NCBI GenBank assembly: GCA_023450085.1
Contig: JAEXHI010000019.1
Coordinates: 1 to 64,000, forward strand
Source: Bacteroidota bacterium
Lineage (GTDB): Bacteria > Bacteroidota > Bacteroidia > Sphingobacteriales > Sphingobacteriaceae
Direction of reading: 5' to 3'
Length of the DNA: 64,000 nucleotides
Shown: piece after piece, positions 1 to 8,761 of the stretch
How positions within the stretch are numbered: position 1 is the first letter of the stretch
Layout: each line of letters starts with the position of its first letter
Translations under genes and position numbers: made by a program
The notes under the pieces: generated by a model
The model's database searches: none
What the model was told of the DNA's origin: nothing
Seen by the model: only the letters and a program-made list of their open reading frames with translations

Positions 1-80
<80 letters not shown>

Positions 81-91
81 TATCCTTAAAT

Positions 92-122
92 GCCCCCTTC
101 AGAAATGTCGGGGGCTTTTTTT
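92..122 (+). terminator. Rho-independent terminator of the rRNA operon
   Basis: A GCCCCC/GGGGGC stem (92-97 with 110-115) is followed by seven T residues, a few bases after the 5S end. Confidence 0.88.
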
Positions 123-274
123 GTATAGGGGATTTTAGGAAACGGATACACGACGGCCCCTGAAGCCCATCAGCTATCTCCCTGATCCAATAAGAAAGCC
201 CGTTAAGATCCATTCTTTCTGTTAATTTTTGTTAAAGTTTTTTTCCAAATCACATCGCCGCTTCTTTTAATGGT

Positions 275-282
275 TATTTTTG
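275..282 (+). promoter_or_regulatory. Bacteroidota -7 element for the S8 protease
   Basis: TATTTTTG matches TAnnTTTG exactly and lies 30 bases before the chosen ATG. No good -33 TTG is seen at the usual distance. Confidence 0.5.
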
Positions 283-312
283 TATATTAAGATATACACT
301 GAAAGAGTTAAA

Positions 313-2079
313 ATGAGAGTTTATAGAATAATTATAATCGCTTTTGCGTTATTGGTTTCCTTTAATCAGGGGTATGCCCAAGATAAAAATGTCAAATTAC
401 CTCCCAATTGGTTCAATTTGGATTTAACGGCTGATGGCTATTTCGGGATCAGTACCGAGAAAGCTTATACAGAGCTGTTAAAGAATAAAAAGCCAAAGCA
501 AAAAATTGTGGTGGCCGTTATTGATGGCGGGACAGATATTAAGCATGAAGATTTAAAGGATGTACTTTGGACCAATACGAAAGAAATTCCAGGTAACGGT
601 ATTGATGATGATGGTAATGGTTACATTGATGATGTACATGGATGGAACTTTATTGGCTCAAAGAATGGCAATTTGGCTTATGATAATTTAGAGTTGGTAA
701 GAATAAAGCGTAAACTAGAACCTAAGTATAGATCTGTTATTAGAAGTACTGTGTTGGATAGTGCAGAGAAGGAAGAATATACCTTGTATAAAAGAGTATT
801 GTCTGATTTTGGGAAGAAATATGATGAGGCTAGTGCAGCATTCCCTATCTATATTGCTATCAAAAAAGTAATGGATTCTGTGGCGATGGTTAATCAAAAG
901 AAAATTCCTTCACTAGAAGATATGGAGAAATATAAGGCTGATGATGAGTTGGAGGAATATATCAAAAAGATTGTACGTAAAGGATCCAAAGATGAGGGTA
1001 GTATAGAGAAGTTTTATGAAAGCATTCAAAAAGGGCATAAAGAACTTGAGCAAATGCTGAAATACAACCTAAATGAGAAGTATGATGAAAGAGCAGCGCT
1101 TGTTGGTGATGATTATGCAAACTCTAATGAGCGTATTTACGGTAACTCAGATGTGATTGGCCCTGACGCAGATCACGGTACACACGTTTCGGGAATTATT
1201 GGTGCAAATAGAAGTAATGATATCGGCATTAAAGGAGTTGCCAATAATGTAAGCATTATGACCATCAGAGTAGTTCCTCAAGGAGATGAACGAGATAAGG
1301 ATGTAGCCAATGGAATTAGATATGCGGTGGATAATGGAGCGAGAGTAATCAATATGAGCTTTGGTAAAGGATATAAGTGGGATAAAAAAGTAGTTGATGA
1401 GGCGGTTAAATATGCGGAATCAAAAGGCGTGCTGTTAGTACATGCTGCCGGCAATGATAATCAAAATAACGACGTAACCGATAATTTCCCTAATAAATAT
1501 TACGATGGTCCGGAAGCGGAAGCCTATGCAAAGAAAAACAAGCCACAAGTGAGTATGTTCCCGCCAATGACACCTCCTAGTAGAATGAACGGTGGTCCAG
1601 CTCCTGCTCCCAAAAGAGATCTATTAGCTAAGCCTGTTTTAGATAGTGCGAAATATCAACTTCCACACGCCAAAAATTGGATAGAAGTAGGTGCTAGTGC
1701 ATATAAAGATAATGACGATTTAAAAGCATCTTTCTCTAATTACGGTAAATATAATGTAGATGTATTTGCTCCAGGTTTTATGATTAACTCTACAGTACCT
1801 AATTCTAAATATGAAGAGTTTGACGGTACTAGTATGGCGGCTCCGGTAGTTACTGGTTTAGCAGCTTTGATTTTGAGCTATCATCCAGAGTTAACCGCGG
1901 TAGACGTAAAAGATATCATCATGAAGTCGGTGACTAAAGTAGTACGAAAAGTGAAATACAAAAATGATAAAGATGAGACGGTACGTGCTAATTTTTCAGA
2001 ATTATGTGTCAGCGGTGGAATTGTCAATGCTTACAATGCCTTAAAGCTGGCAGAGAATTATAAGTCCTCGGCCAAGTAA
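313..2079 (+). CDS. Secreted subtilisin-like serine protease (peptidase family S8)
   Basis: This is a 588-residue exported serine endopeptidase. The ATG at 313 is chosen over a TTG at 280 because it gives a clean signal peptide (MRVYRIIIIAFALLVSFNQGYAQ) and the TTG lies inside the -7 box. The S8 triad is readable: Asp71 in VIDGGTDI, His288 in DHGTHVSG and Ser507 in DGTSMAAP. About 215 residues separate Asp and His, against roughly 30 in subtilisin, so a long, charged, Lys/Glu-rich insertion follows the Asp motif. A second, Pro-rich insertion lies before the Ser motif. This layout is familiar among Bacteroidota S8 proteins, but the substrate is unknown. No T9SS tail is visible, so a periplasmic or outer-membrane-linked place is likely. 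The gene appears monocistronic, with its own terminator. Confidence 0.92.
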   Translation: MRVYRIIIIAFALLVSFNQGYAQDKNVKLPPNWFNLDLTADGYFGISTEKAYTELLKNKKPKQKIVVAVIDGGTDIKHEDLKDVLWTNTKEIPGNGIDDDGNGYIDDVHGWNFIGSKNGNLAYDNLELVRIKRKLEPKYRSVIRSTVLDSAEKEEYTLYKRVLSDFGKKYDEASAAFPIYIAIKKVMDSVAMVNQKKIPSLEDMEKYKADDELEEYIKKIVRKGSKDEGSIEKFYESIQKGHKELEQMLKYNLNEKYDERAALVGDDYANSNERIYGNSDVIGPDADHGTHVSGIIGANRSNDIGIKGVANNVSIMTIRVVPQGDERDKDVANGIRYAVDNGARVINMSFGKGYKWDKKVVDEAVKYAESKGVLLVHAAGNDNQNNDVTDNFPNKYYDGPEAEAYAKKNKPQVSMFPPMTPPSRMNGGPAPAPKRDLLAKPVLDSAKYQLPHAKNWIEVGASAYKDNDDLKASFSNYGKYNVDVFAPGFMINSTVPNSKYEEFDGTSMAAPVVTGLAALILSYHPELTAVDVKDIIMKSVTKVVRKVKYKNDKDETVRANFSELCVSGGIVNAYNALKLAENYKSSAK

Positions 2080-2096
2080 TTGATGTAAAAATGTAG

Positions 2097-2124
2097 ATCC
2101 CCAGCGCAACTGGGGATTTTTTTT
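2097..2124 (+). terminator. Terminator after the S8 protease
   Basis: The stem ATCCCCAG/CTGGGGAT (2097-2104 with 2110-2117, five-base loop) runs into eight T residues. Confidence 0.85.
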
Positions 2125-2195
2125 GCTTGCTAGTTTTAATCCTTTTTCAATTATTACTGTCTATCTAAATTCACCACAAATGTAAACCACCAAAA

Positions 2196-3017
2196 ATGAA
2201 GCTATTTTACACTCTTTTACCCATATTTTTGCTGAGTATAAGCGTTAATGCCCAGAAATTGCCAGATGTACAAGTTAAAGGTATTTTAGCACCAAGTACT
2301 GTTCGCATAGATGGCAAGAATCAAGAATGGGACTCTTTTGCTGCAGAGAATAAACGGACTAACTTGTGGTATACCATTGCTAATGATGATAAAAATCTTT
2401 ATTTGGCTATTAAAGCAAATGATAGCGAAACCATTACTAAAATTATGGCCGGCGGAATTTCATTTACGATTAACACCAAAGGTAAAAAGAGAGAACAGGA
2501 CGCATTTGCAGTTACCTATCCACTTATTGTAAGGACAAATGGCAACCGTGGCAATACGGGACAAAATAGACAGAGAGCTGGGCAGGAAAGACAGGAGCAG
2601 AGCCAAAAGGAAAGAGATTCGATTGTTTTAGCCCAACGTAAAACCCTATTAGCTGGAGTAAAAGAAATCAAAGCTTTAGGATTTAAGCAAGTTTCAGATA
2701 CCTTAATCTCTATTTATAACGAGTATGGTATTAAAGCCGTTGCCAAGATGGATGAGCAAGGTGCTTATGTTTACGAAGCAGCTATTCCATTATCCTTATT
2801 GGAAATTACAGCGGGGAGCAACAATGAAATAGCTTATCAAATAAAACTTAATGGTTTGCCTAATAGTGGTAATTTTGCAATGAGAACTAATGCAGCTCCT
2901 GCTTTTGGGGCTAGCGCTAGAGGCGGTAATTTTGGTAATGGAGCCAATACGAATGCTGCTCGACAAGATTTAATGACTGCTACCGATTTTTGGGGTAAAT
3001 ATATTCTTCAAAAGTAA
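2196..3017 (+). CDS. Secreted protein with a CBM9-like/DOMON-type fold
   Basis: A 273-residue exported protein with signal peptide MKLFYTLLPIFLLSISVNAQ. Residues about 30-110 (VRIDGKNQEWD, then YTIANDDKNLYLAIK) follow the pattern of family 9 carbohydrate-binding modules, in which a repeated 'I-D-G...W' and 'D-D-x-x-L-Y-L-A' core forms a beta sandwich. An Arg/Gln/Gly/Asn-rich low-complexity stretch interrupts the domain near residues 115-145, and a Gly/Asn-rich stretch lies near the C terminus. It ends 12 bases before the outer-membrane barrel gene, so the two are almost certainly co-transcribed and may form one surface complex. The ligand cannot be told from sequence. The fold call is by pattern only. 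Confidence 0.7.
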   Translation: MKLFYTLLPIFLLSISVNAQKLPDVQVKGILAPSTVRIDGKNQEWDSFAAENKRTNLWYTIANDDKNLYLAIKANDSETITKIMAGGISFTINTKGKKREQDAFAVTYPLIVRTNGNRGNTGQNRQRAGQERQEQSQKERDSIVLAQRKTLLAGVKEIKALGFKQVSDTLISIYNEYGIKAVAKMDEQGAYVYEAAIPLSLLEITAGSNNEIAYQIKLNGLPNSGNFAMRTNAAPAFGASARGGNFGNGANTNAARQDLMTATDFWGKYILQK

Positions 3018-3029
3018 TCGCTAGCTGCT

Positions 3030-5918
3030 ATGAGAAATCTTAAGAATCATCTGTGTGGGCTGACGGTATTTGCTATTTTGTTGCTAACCAATTTAAATCT
3101 ACAAGCCCAAAATACACCCAAAGGTAAAAATGTGCCACCTCCAATAGCTACTCGAGAAATTAGTGGCATTGTAAAAGACACTACTGATTTGGGTGTTCCA
3201 GGAGTTACCATCAGGTTAACTTCGGAAAAAGATACTTTGGTGACTAGTACTAATCCAGATGGTATTTTTGTTTTTAAAAATGTAAAACTGGCAACTTATA
3301 CCATGAGTTTTACGATGCTGGGCTACAAACAGCAAATCAATAAATATAAGCAAAATGATGCCGTTCCGAGAATCGTGATGGATCCTATTATTTTACGTTC
3401 TACCTCTAATACTTTAAATGAAGTAGTTATTAATGGGACACCGTCTATTACCTACAAAACAGATACTGTAGAGTATAAAGCCAGTGATTATATCGTAAGA
3501 GAGAATGCTACGGTTGATGAGCTTCTAAAAAAGATGGAGGGGATGGAAGTGGGTACTGATGGTAGCTTGATTCACCAAGGAAATAATGTCACCAAGGCAA
3601 AAATTAACGGAAAGGTTTATGCCGGTGGAGAGATCAGCACGGCGATACAAAACTTACCTGCTGAAATTGTAGATAAAATCCAAATTGTAGATGATTATGG
3701 AGACCAAGCTGCCAGAACGGGCATTAAAGATGGAGATCCAGAAAAGATATTGAACATTGTAACTCGTGCTGATAAATCTGTAGGAAACTCAGCGAACATT
3801 ACCGCTGGTGGGGGGAGTAATGAACGGTATGAAAGCTCGGTGTTTGGAACAAGGCTAAACGGAAATCAGAATATTGCAGTAAACTTAAGGCTAAACAATA
3901 CCGTAAATGGTGTAGCAAATACAGGCACTATGGGTGGTGATGCGATGCCAAGTAATAGCGGAGGTGGTGGCGGCCGAGGTAATGGAGGGAATACAGGTGG
4001 TGGCCGTGGAGGAGCAGCTAGTGGTGGTTCAGGCGGTAACAACGGTAACTCTTCTGGCGGAAGTGGTGGTACCACTAATACGGGTTCCTCAGCATTTTCA
4101 TACAGAGATCAAATCGGCAAAAAAATACAAATCAATACTAACTACCGTTATAACTTTAGCAATGTAAATTCATTGAACAGTAGTTTATCTGAAATTTATA
4201 GTACCAATGGAACTATTTTCTCAACCAATGAAAGCGAAAGGGATAATAGAACCAAGGGCCATAATTTTAATTTCGAACTAGAGGCAAATATCGACAGCAA
4301 TAACTTTTTAAGGGTTACGCCAGAAATTAGCTATTCTTCTACCACTAATAGCAGCCTATCCAGCATAGGACAATCGGGAGCATTAATCACTCAAAATCAA
4401 TTAGGCAATAGCTCAGGTAAAAACACCAGACCTAATATTGGTGCTACCGTATTCTATCAACATATTTTTAATAAGCCACGTAGAAATTTCTCAGCTCAAT
4501 TTAGCTTTAACACGTCTGATCAAGAATCAGATCAGGAACGAAATACCAAGTTCTATAAGGATGATATCAATGTGCTCGATTCTTTGGTACATCGTTTAAT
4601 TGAACGAAGAAACTTGACCAATAATTACCGAGGGAGTTTAACTTATGTAGAGCCCTTGGCTGCAAATAGTCAATTAGAATTTAACGGTCAGATTACCTAC
4701 AACGGCTATGACAATAGAGCAATTACGAGCAATATAGATGCCTTGGATAATAAGCAAGTGGTAGATTCATTGAGCAATATCTACGATTATTCCTTCACGC
4801 AAGCTCGTATCGCCTTGAATTACCGTTATGGTTTATCAAACACCTCAAAGGTGCGGTTTTCAGTGGGAATTACTGGGGTACCTGCAGTGTTAAGCGGTAC
4901 AAAAGTAAGTTTGGGAACGACTACCAATCGTAATAGTTTTAATTTGATTCCTATCGCCAGATTTCAATATGCTTGGTCACGTACCCATAGTATACAAATC
5001 AATTACTCTGGTAATGCAAAGGAACCAACTTTTGATCAGATACAACCTGTTAGAGACGTATCAAACCCACAAAATACGATTGTAGGTAATCCAGATTTGA
5101 AGGTTACTTTTAACCATTCCATCAATACTAATTATAACAATTACATCGCTAACCAAAAGCTGAATTATTCCATCAATTTAAATGCAACTTTTATTGATAA
5201 TTCTGTAGTGAGTAATATGGTACAGATTTTCAATAACAACAACCAATTATTGCGTAATGAAACACATTATGTGAACATGAATGGCAGTTATCGTATTGGA
5301 GGGAATTATTCGGTGAGTAAGCAATTGAACAACCGCAAGTACAATTTGTCTTTAAGTGGAAATGTCAATTATAATCATGGTGTTTCCATGAGTAATAACT
5401 TAGAAAGCATTACCAGTACTTGGAATATTACCGAACGTTTTGGCCCTCGTATCAATCCAAATGAGTGGTTGGAGGTAAATCCAAATGTGTCATATAACAT
5501 TACTAAATCTGAAAACACCATTAGTACAAATAGGGTAAATACTAAAACATTGGCATTTAACGTGGATGGTCGTTTTTACATGTGGCAATCGCTGATTTTT
5601 GGTTACAGCGCCAGTAAGAATTTTGTAAGTGGGATTGATGCCAATATCACCAGTAATCCTTTGGTGATTAATGCTTATGTACAGAAAGAGTTTTGGAAAC
5701 GTAGGGCGTCTATTACCTTCCAAGCTTTTGACCTTTTAAAGCAGAACAATTTTGTAAACCTCAACGTCACAGATTTGGTGAAAACGGAAACTCGTACCAA
5801 TGCTTTGAGCCGATATTTTATGTTGAGGGCTAATGTACGCTTACAGAAATGGACAGGAGCAAGAAATCGTAATGGTAGACCGATGATGCGTAGGGGCGAT
5901 GGTAGTTTTTATCAATAA
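3030..5918 (+). CDS. Large outer-membrane beta-barrel protein (TonB-dependent-receptor-like)
   Basis: A 962-residue outer-membrane protein. After a signal peptide (to about residue 27) comes a carboxypeptidase-regulatory-like beta domain at about 45-120 (EISGIVKDTTDLGVPGVTI). A plug-like region follows at about 135-250 (VVINGTPSITYKTDTVEY; DGDPEKILNIVTR), then a barrel of about 600 residues rich in alternating Asn/Ser/aromatic strands. A striking Gly/Asn/Ser-rich insert of about 50 residues (near 307-352) probably forms an exposed loop. It resembles the Bacteroidota 'outer membrane beta-barrel family', often paired with small secreted partners; here the partner is the CBM9-like protein. No SusD gene is next to it, so it is not a classical Sus pair. 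Substrate unknown. Confidence 0.85.
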   Translation: MRNLKNHLCGLTVFAILLLTNLNLQAQNTPKGKNVPPPIATREISGIVKDTTDLGVPGVTIRLTSEKDTLVTSTNPDGIFVFKNVKLATYTMSFTMLGYKQQINKYKQNDAVPRIVMDPIILRSTSNTLNEVVINGTPSITYKTDTVEYKASDYIVRENATVDELLKKMEGMEVGTDGSLIHQGNNVTKAKINGKVYAGGEISTAIQNLPAEIVDKIQIVDDYGDQAARTGIKDGDPEKILNIVTRADKSVGNSANITAGGGSNERYESSVFGTRLNGNQNIAVNLRLNNTVNGVANTGTMGGDAMPSNSGGGGGRGNGGNTGGGRGGAASGGSGGNNGNSSGGSGGTTNTGSSAFSYRDQIGKKIQINTNYRYNFSNVNSLNSSLSEIYSTNGTIFSTNESERDNRTKGHNFNFELEANIDSNNFLRVTPEISYSSTTNSSLSSIGQSGALITQNQLGNSSGKNTRPNIGATVFYQHIFNKPRRNFSAQFSFNTSDQESDQERNTKFYKDDINVLDSLVHRLIERRNLTNNYRGSLTYVEPLAANSQLEFNGQITYNGYDNRAITSNIDALDNKQVVDSLSNIYDYSFTQARIALNYRYGLSNTSKVRFSVGITGVPAVLSGTKVSLGTTTNRNSFNLIPIARFQYAWSRTHSIQINYSGNAKEPTFDQIQPVRDVSNPQNTIVGNPDLKVTFNHSINTNYNNYIANQKLNYSINLNATFIDNSVVSNMVQIFNNNNQLLRNETHYVNMNGSYRIGGNYSVSKQLNNRKYNLSLSGNVNYNHGVSMSNNLESITSTWNITERFGPRINPNEWLEVNPNVSYNITKSENTISTNRVNTKTLAFNVDGRFYMWQSLIFGYSASKNFVSGIDANITSNPLVINAYVQKEFWKRRASITFQAFDLLKQNNFVNLNVTDLVKTETRTNALSRYFMLRANVRLQKWTGARNRNGRPMMRRGDGSFYQ

Positions 5919-5927
5919 ATAACCACT

Positions 5928-6416
5928 TTATTTTAAACCCGCTTTTTCTTTTAAAATCAGTGCCCGTTGAAAGAAACTTGACCTTTTGATTTTTTCTTCC
6001 GCTTCGTTAATGGCTTTCAGTAGGTTGTTCTCGTTATCGATGATTTCTTCTAGGGCATTGTTAATAACAGACCAAACTGGAAGCATTTTTATCACTAATT
6101 CATCACCTTTTGTACTTAAAGAAATGATGCGTTTGCGCTCATCCGATTTGTCTTTTTTGGATTGAACAATTTTCTCTTTTTCTAATTCCTTTAATAAACT
6201 AATGGTTGAAGGATGACTGTAACCAATTTCCGTTGCGATTTCGACTACGCTTAATGCTTTTTTCTGATGAAGTGTATAAATCACAGGAAACCATTTGGGC
6301 TCAAAATTGATATCATATTCTTTGTACAATAAGGCGCCGTCTTTACGTAACTGTTCGCTTAATACTTGTAAACGAGTTGATAAAGCTAAAGCACCTACAC
6401 TATTGATAATATTCAT
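5928..6416 (-). CDS. MarR-family transcriptional regulator
   Basis: A 162-residue winged-helix repressor. The helix-turn-helix is at about residues 55-85 (LSVVEIATEIGYSHPSTISLLKEL) and is followed by the charged wing KKDKSDERKRIISLS typical of MarR. It lies 7 bases downstream of a GNAT acetyltransferase gene on the same strand, so the two are one transcript. In many Bacteroidota the same two domains occur fused as one MarR-GNAT polypeptide; here they are separate. A near-perfect 28-base palindrome at the operon promoter (6914-6941) is a good candidate for its own operator, which would make it autoregulatory. The effector is unknown. Confidence 0.9.
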   Translation of the reverse strand: MNIINSVGALALSTRLQVLSEQLRKDGALLYKEYDINFEPKWFPVIYTLHQKKALSVVEIATEIGYSHPSTISLLKELEKEKIVQSKKDKSDERKRIISLSTKGDELVIKMLPVWSVINNALEEIIDNENNLLKAINEAEEKIKRSSFFQRALILKEKAGLK

Positions 6417-6423
6417 TTTTTAC

Positions 6424-6912
6424 CTATTTGAATGATAAACGACAAAAGACATTATCTACGGGCATAATTGGAAAAGCTTTTGGTAATTCGCTCTTTTCAA
6501 TCAAGGAGAAACCATTTTTTTCATAAAAGCGTAACGCCGCTTGTAAAACATCTTTCGTTCCCAAGTATAGGCTTTTTAAGCCAATTTCTTTGCTGTAGGT
6601 CATTAAAGTCTCTAATAACAGCTGAGCAATACCGTATTCTTTTCCACGATATTCTTTCTTCACGAACATTTTTCTAATGGCGCCAAAGTCATCACTGCAC
6701 TTAATTAGACCTATGGTTCCCACTAATTCTCCGTCAATTTTTGCTCCCCAGAAATGACCTCCACCATGATGGTAAAATTCTTCGATGGTTAAAAGGTCTT
6801 GCTGATCTTTGATGCCGATGGCGATATTGAACTCATTTTGTTGTATAGGTAAAATAATGTTAATCACAGCCTCGCTGTCATTATTGTAGATTGGGACGAT
6901 GTTGATGTTCAT
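6424..6912 (-). CDS. GNAT-family N-acetyltransferase
   Basis: A 162-residue GCN5-related acetyltransferase. The acetyl-CoA binding motif A is readable as MFVKKEYRGKEYGIAQLLLE (about residues 80-100). It is followed by LYLGT and FYEKNGFSLIEK, the usual beta5 and C-terminal GNAT elements. It is the first gene of a two-gene operon with the MarR regulator. The acceptor (small molecule or protein) cannot be predicted; pairing with MarR suggests it acts on a compound that the regulator senses. Confidence 0.88.
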   Translation of the reverse strand: MNINIVPIYNNDSEAVINIILPIQQNEFNIAIGIKDQQDLLTIEEFYHHGGGHFWGAKIDGELVGTIGLIKCSDDFGAIRKMFVKKEYRGKEYGIAQLLLETLMTYSKEIGLKSLYLGTKDVLQAALRFYEKNGFSLIEKSELPKAFPIMPVDNVFCRLSFK

Positions 6913-6913
6913 A

Positions 6914-6941
6914 ATGTATAAAACTACGTAGTTAAATACAT
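6914..6941. promoter_or_regulatory. 28-base palindrome, probable MarR operator
   Basis: The core AACTACGTAGTT is a perfect palindrome and the outer bases ATGTAT...ATACAT also match. In all, 12 of 14 base pairs are symmetric. It lies immediately before the GNAT start codon and covers the proposed -7 box, which suits repression by a dimeric MarR protein. Confidence 0.65.
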
Positions 6942-6950
6942 AAATTCAAA
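6919..6950 (-). promoter_or_regulatory. Promoter of the GNAT-marR operon
   Basis: On the minus strand, TTTG (6947-6950) is followed after 20 bases by TAGTTTTA (6919-6926), one base off TAnnTTTG. Spacing fits Bacteroidota sigma-ABfr promoters. The start codon is only a few bases downstream, so the leader is very short. Confidence 0.5.
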
Positions 6951-7006
6951 TATTTTTTAATAATGGTGGATAAATCACAATATTTCGTTAATGTTATGAC
7001 ATTTTT

Positions 7007-7060
7007 CTATGTGTCTATGTGGTTCATTTAATTAAAAAATATAACCACATAGACACATAG
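7007..7060. repeat. Dispersed inverted repeat, ATGTGTCTATGTGG family, copy 1
   Basis: Perfect 18-base arms (7007-7024 and 7043-7060, CTATGTGTCTATGTGGTT and its complement) surround an 18-base AT-rich loop. A second full copy is at 16113-16167 and a half copy at about 15765-15784. It lies between the GNAT-marR promoter and the M42 terminator and codes for nothing visible. Confidence 0.85.
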
Positions 7061-7076
7061 GGGAATTAATCTATAT

Positions 7077-7105
7077 GAAAAAGGCCTGAATAATTTTCAG
7101 GCCTT
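7077..7105 (-). terminator. Terminator of the M42 peptidase gene
   Basis: A perfect 10-base stem AAGGCCTGAA/TTCAGGCCTT (7081-7090 with 7096-7105) is followed on the minus strand by five T residues. Confidence 0.85.
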
Positions 7106-7116
7106 GTGTATTTTGA

Positions 7117-8235
7117 TTAGATTTTTGAGAATTCTCTGAAATCCTGACCATCTTTAATGGCCAATAAACTTTCGTAAATTAAGCTGATGACATTGTCAAC
7201 ATCTTCTTTGTGTACCATTTCCACGGTAGTGTGCATGTAACGCAAAGGTAACGATATTAATGCCGAAGGCACGCCTCCATTAGAATATGCGAAAGCATCG
7301 GTGTCTGTTCCTGTTGAACGTGATGAGGCTTGGCGTTGGAATGGAATGCCTGCTTTTTCAGCAGTCTTGATTAACAATTTATTCAAGTTTGTTTGTACCG
7401 CAGGGGCATATGATACTACTGGTCCTTTGCCCGCTGATAAATCACCTTGCGTAATTTTGTTAATCATTGGAGTGGTGGTATCGTGGGTTACATCGGTCAC
7501 GATAGCTACATGAGGCTTAATACGATCTGCAATCATTTCTGCACCACGTAAACCAATTTCTTCCTGTACCGAGTTCACGATATACAAACCAAAAGGTAAT
7601 TTTTTCTTGTTCTCTTTCAACAAACGAGCTACTTCGGCAATCATAAAACCACCAGCACGGTTATCTAATGCGCGACCAACATAGTAGCGGTCATTTAATA
7701 CCATAAATTCGTCTTCGTAGGTAATTACACAACCTACGTGTACGCCTAGGGCTTCTACTTCTTCTTTAGTGGTACATCCGCAATCCAAGAAAATGTTTTT
7801 AAGCTCTGGTGTTTGTTCTTTTTCGCCATGACGAGTGTGGATGGCTGGCCAACCAAAAACCGCTTTTACATAGCCTTTTTCGGTGTGGATGTTTACACGC
7901 TTTGAAGGTGCAATTTGGTGATCAGAACCTCCATTACGGATCACATAAATTAAACCATCATTGGTAATGTAATTCACATACCAAGAAATTTCATCGGCAT
8001 GTGCTTCAATGACTACTTTATATTCGGCTTTAGGATTAATTACGCCTACAGCGGTACCATAGTTGTCTACAAAATGCTCATCAACATAAGGTTTTAAATA
8101 TTCTAGCCAAAGTTTTTGACCTTCCCACTCATATCCAGTTGGTGCAGCATTATTGATATATTTCTCGAAAAACTGTAGCGATTTTTTGGTAACTACAGGC
8201 ACATGTTTTTTATTTTCGTCTTTTTTCTTTGCCAT
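7117..8235 (-). CDS. M42-family metallopeptidase (glutamyl/deblocking aminopeptidase type)
   Basis: A 372-residue cytosolic di-zinc aminopeptidase. The family's metal and catalytic residues are visible: His79 and Asp81 in EAHADE, the bridging Asp191 in ALDNRAGG, the catalytic Glu225-Glu226 in VQEEIGLRGA, Asp248 in VTDVTHD, and a late His in MHTTVEMVH. Length matches the family, whose members form large tetrahedral dodecamers and trim N-terminal residues from peptides. No signal peptide is present. It is a single gene with its own terminator. The exact residue preference cannot be fixed from sequence. Confidence 0.93.
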   Translation of the reverse strand: MAKKKDENKKHVPVVTKKSLQFFEKYINNAAPTGYEWEGQKLWLEYLKPYVDEHFVDNYGTAVGVINPKAEYKVVIEAHADEISWYVNYITNDGLIYVIRNGGSDHQIAPSKRVNIHTEKGYVKAVFGWPAIHTRHGEKEQTPELKNIFLDCGCTTKEEVEALGVHVGCVITYEDEFMVLNDRYYVGRALDNRAGGFMIAEVARLLKENKKKLPFGLYIVNSVQEEIGLRGAEMIADRIKPHVAIVTDVTHDTTTPMINKITQGDLSAGKGPVVSYAPAVQTNLNKLLIKTAEKAGIPFQRQASSRSTGTDTDAFAYSNGGVPSALISLPLRYMHTTVEMVHKEDVDNVISLIYESLLAIKDGQDFREFSKI

Positions 8236-8337
8236 AGTTTTTAATTTCTGTATGCTGGTAAATGTACATATTAAAGGCTTATGATGGAACCATTTTCTTG
8301 ATTTTTGACAGGAAAAACAGGATGCTTAAACGAGAAC

Positions 8338-8757
8338 TTAGCTAAAGAGTATTCGCATTTTAATGTATGCTAACTCGTTTTGCTGGTAAGGTTCTCCCTC
8401 GGTAACGAAACCAATTTTGGTATAAAAACCAATGGCGCTTACTCTAGCATTGCACCAAAGTAATTTAACTGGTTGTTGTTTACAATAATCTATTAGGTAT
8501 TGCAATAGTAGTTTTCCTAAGCCATTTCCTTGTTTTGTGGGAAGTACAGCCATTTTTCTAAATTGTGCAATACCATCCTTTATAAATAAAGAAACTACTC
8601 CAGTAAGTTCATGGTTAAAATACAGGCCAAAGTGAGTGCCTTCAAAATCATCCGCTAACTCCATTTCCGTGATTTCCTTTTCAGGATACATGGCCTGTTG
8701 TCTAATTCGCCAAGTAAGCGAAGGAAAGATTTGTTCTATTTGGATAATTTCACTCAA
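8338..8757 (-). CDS. GNAT-family N-acetyltransferase
   Basis: A 139-residue acetyltransferase. Motif A reads FRKMAVLPTKQGNGLGKLLLQYLIDY (about residues 65-90), with the Q-x-x-G-x-G acetyl-CoA loop. It is followed by LWCNARVSAIGFYTKIGF, the standard GNAT C-terminal half. The start codon is 4 bases after the MFS stop, so it is probably translated from the same message as the transporter. The acceptor is unknown. Confidence 0.88.
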   Translation of the reverse strand: MSEIIQIEQIFPSLTWRIRQQAMYPEKEITEMELADDFEGTHFGLYFNHELTGVVSLFIKDGIAQFRKMAVLPTKQGNGLGKLLLQYLIDYCKQQPVKLLWCNARVSAIGFYTKIGFVTEGEPYQQNELAYIKMRILFS

Positions 8758-8761
8758 GAGT

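Noticed and set aside
3866..4075. Pro-rich 69-codon frame on the minus strand
   Set aside because: It is the complement of the Gly/Asn-rich insert of the outer-membrane protein.
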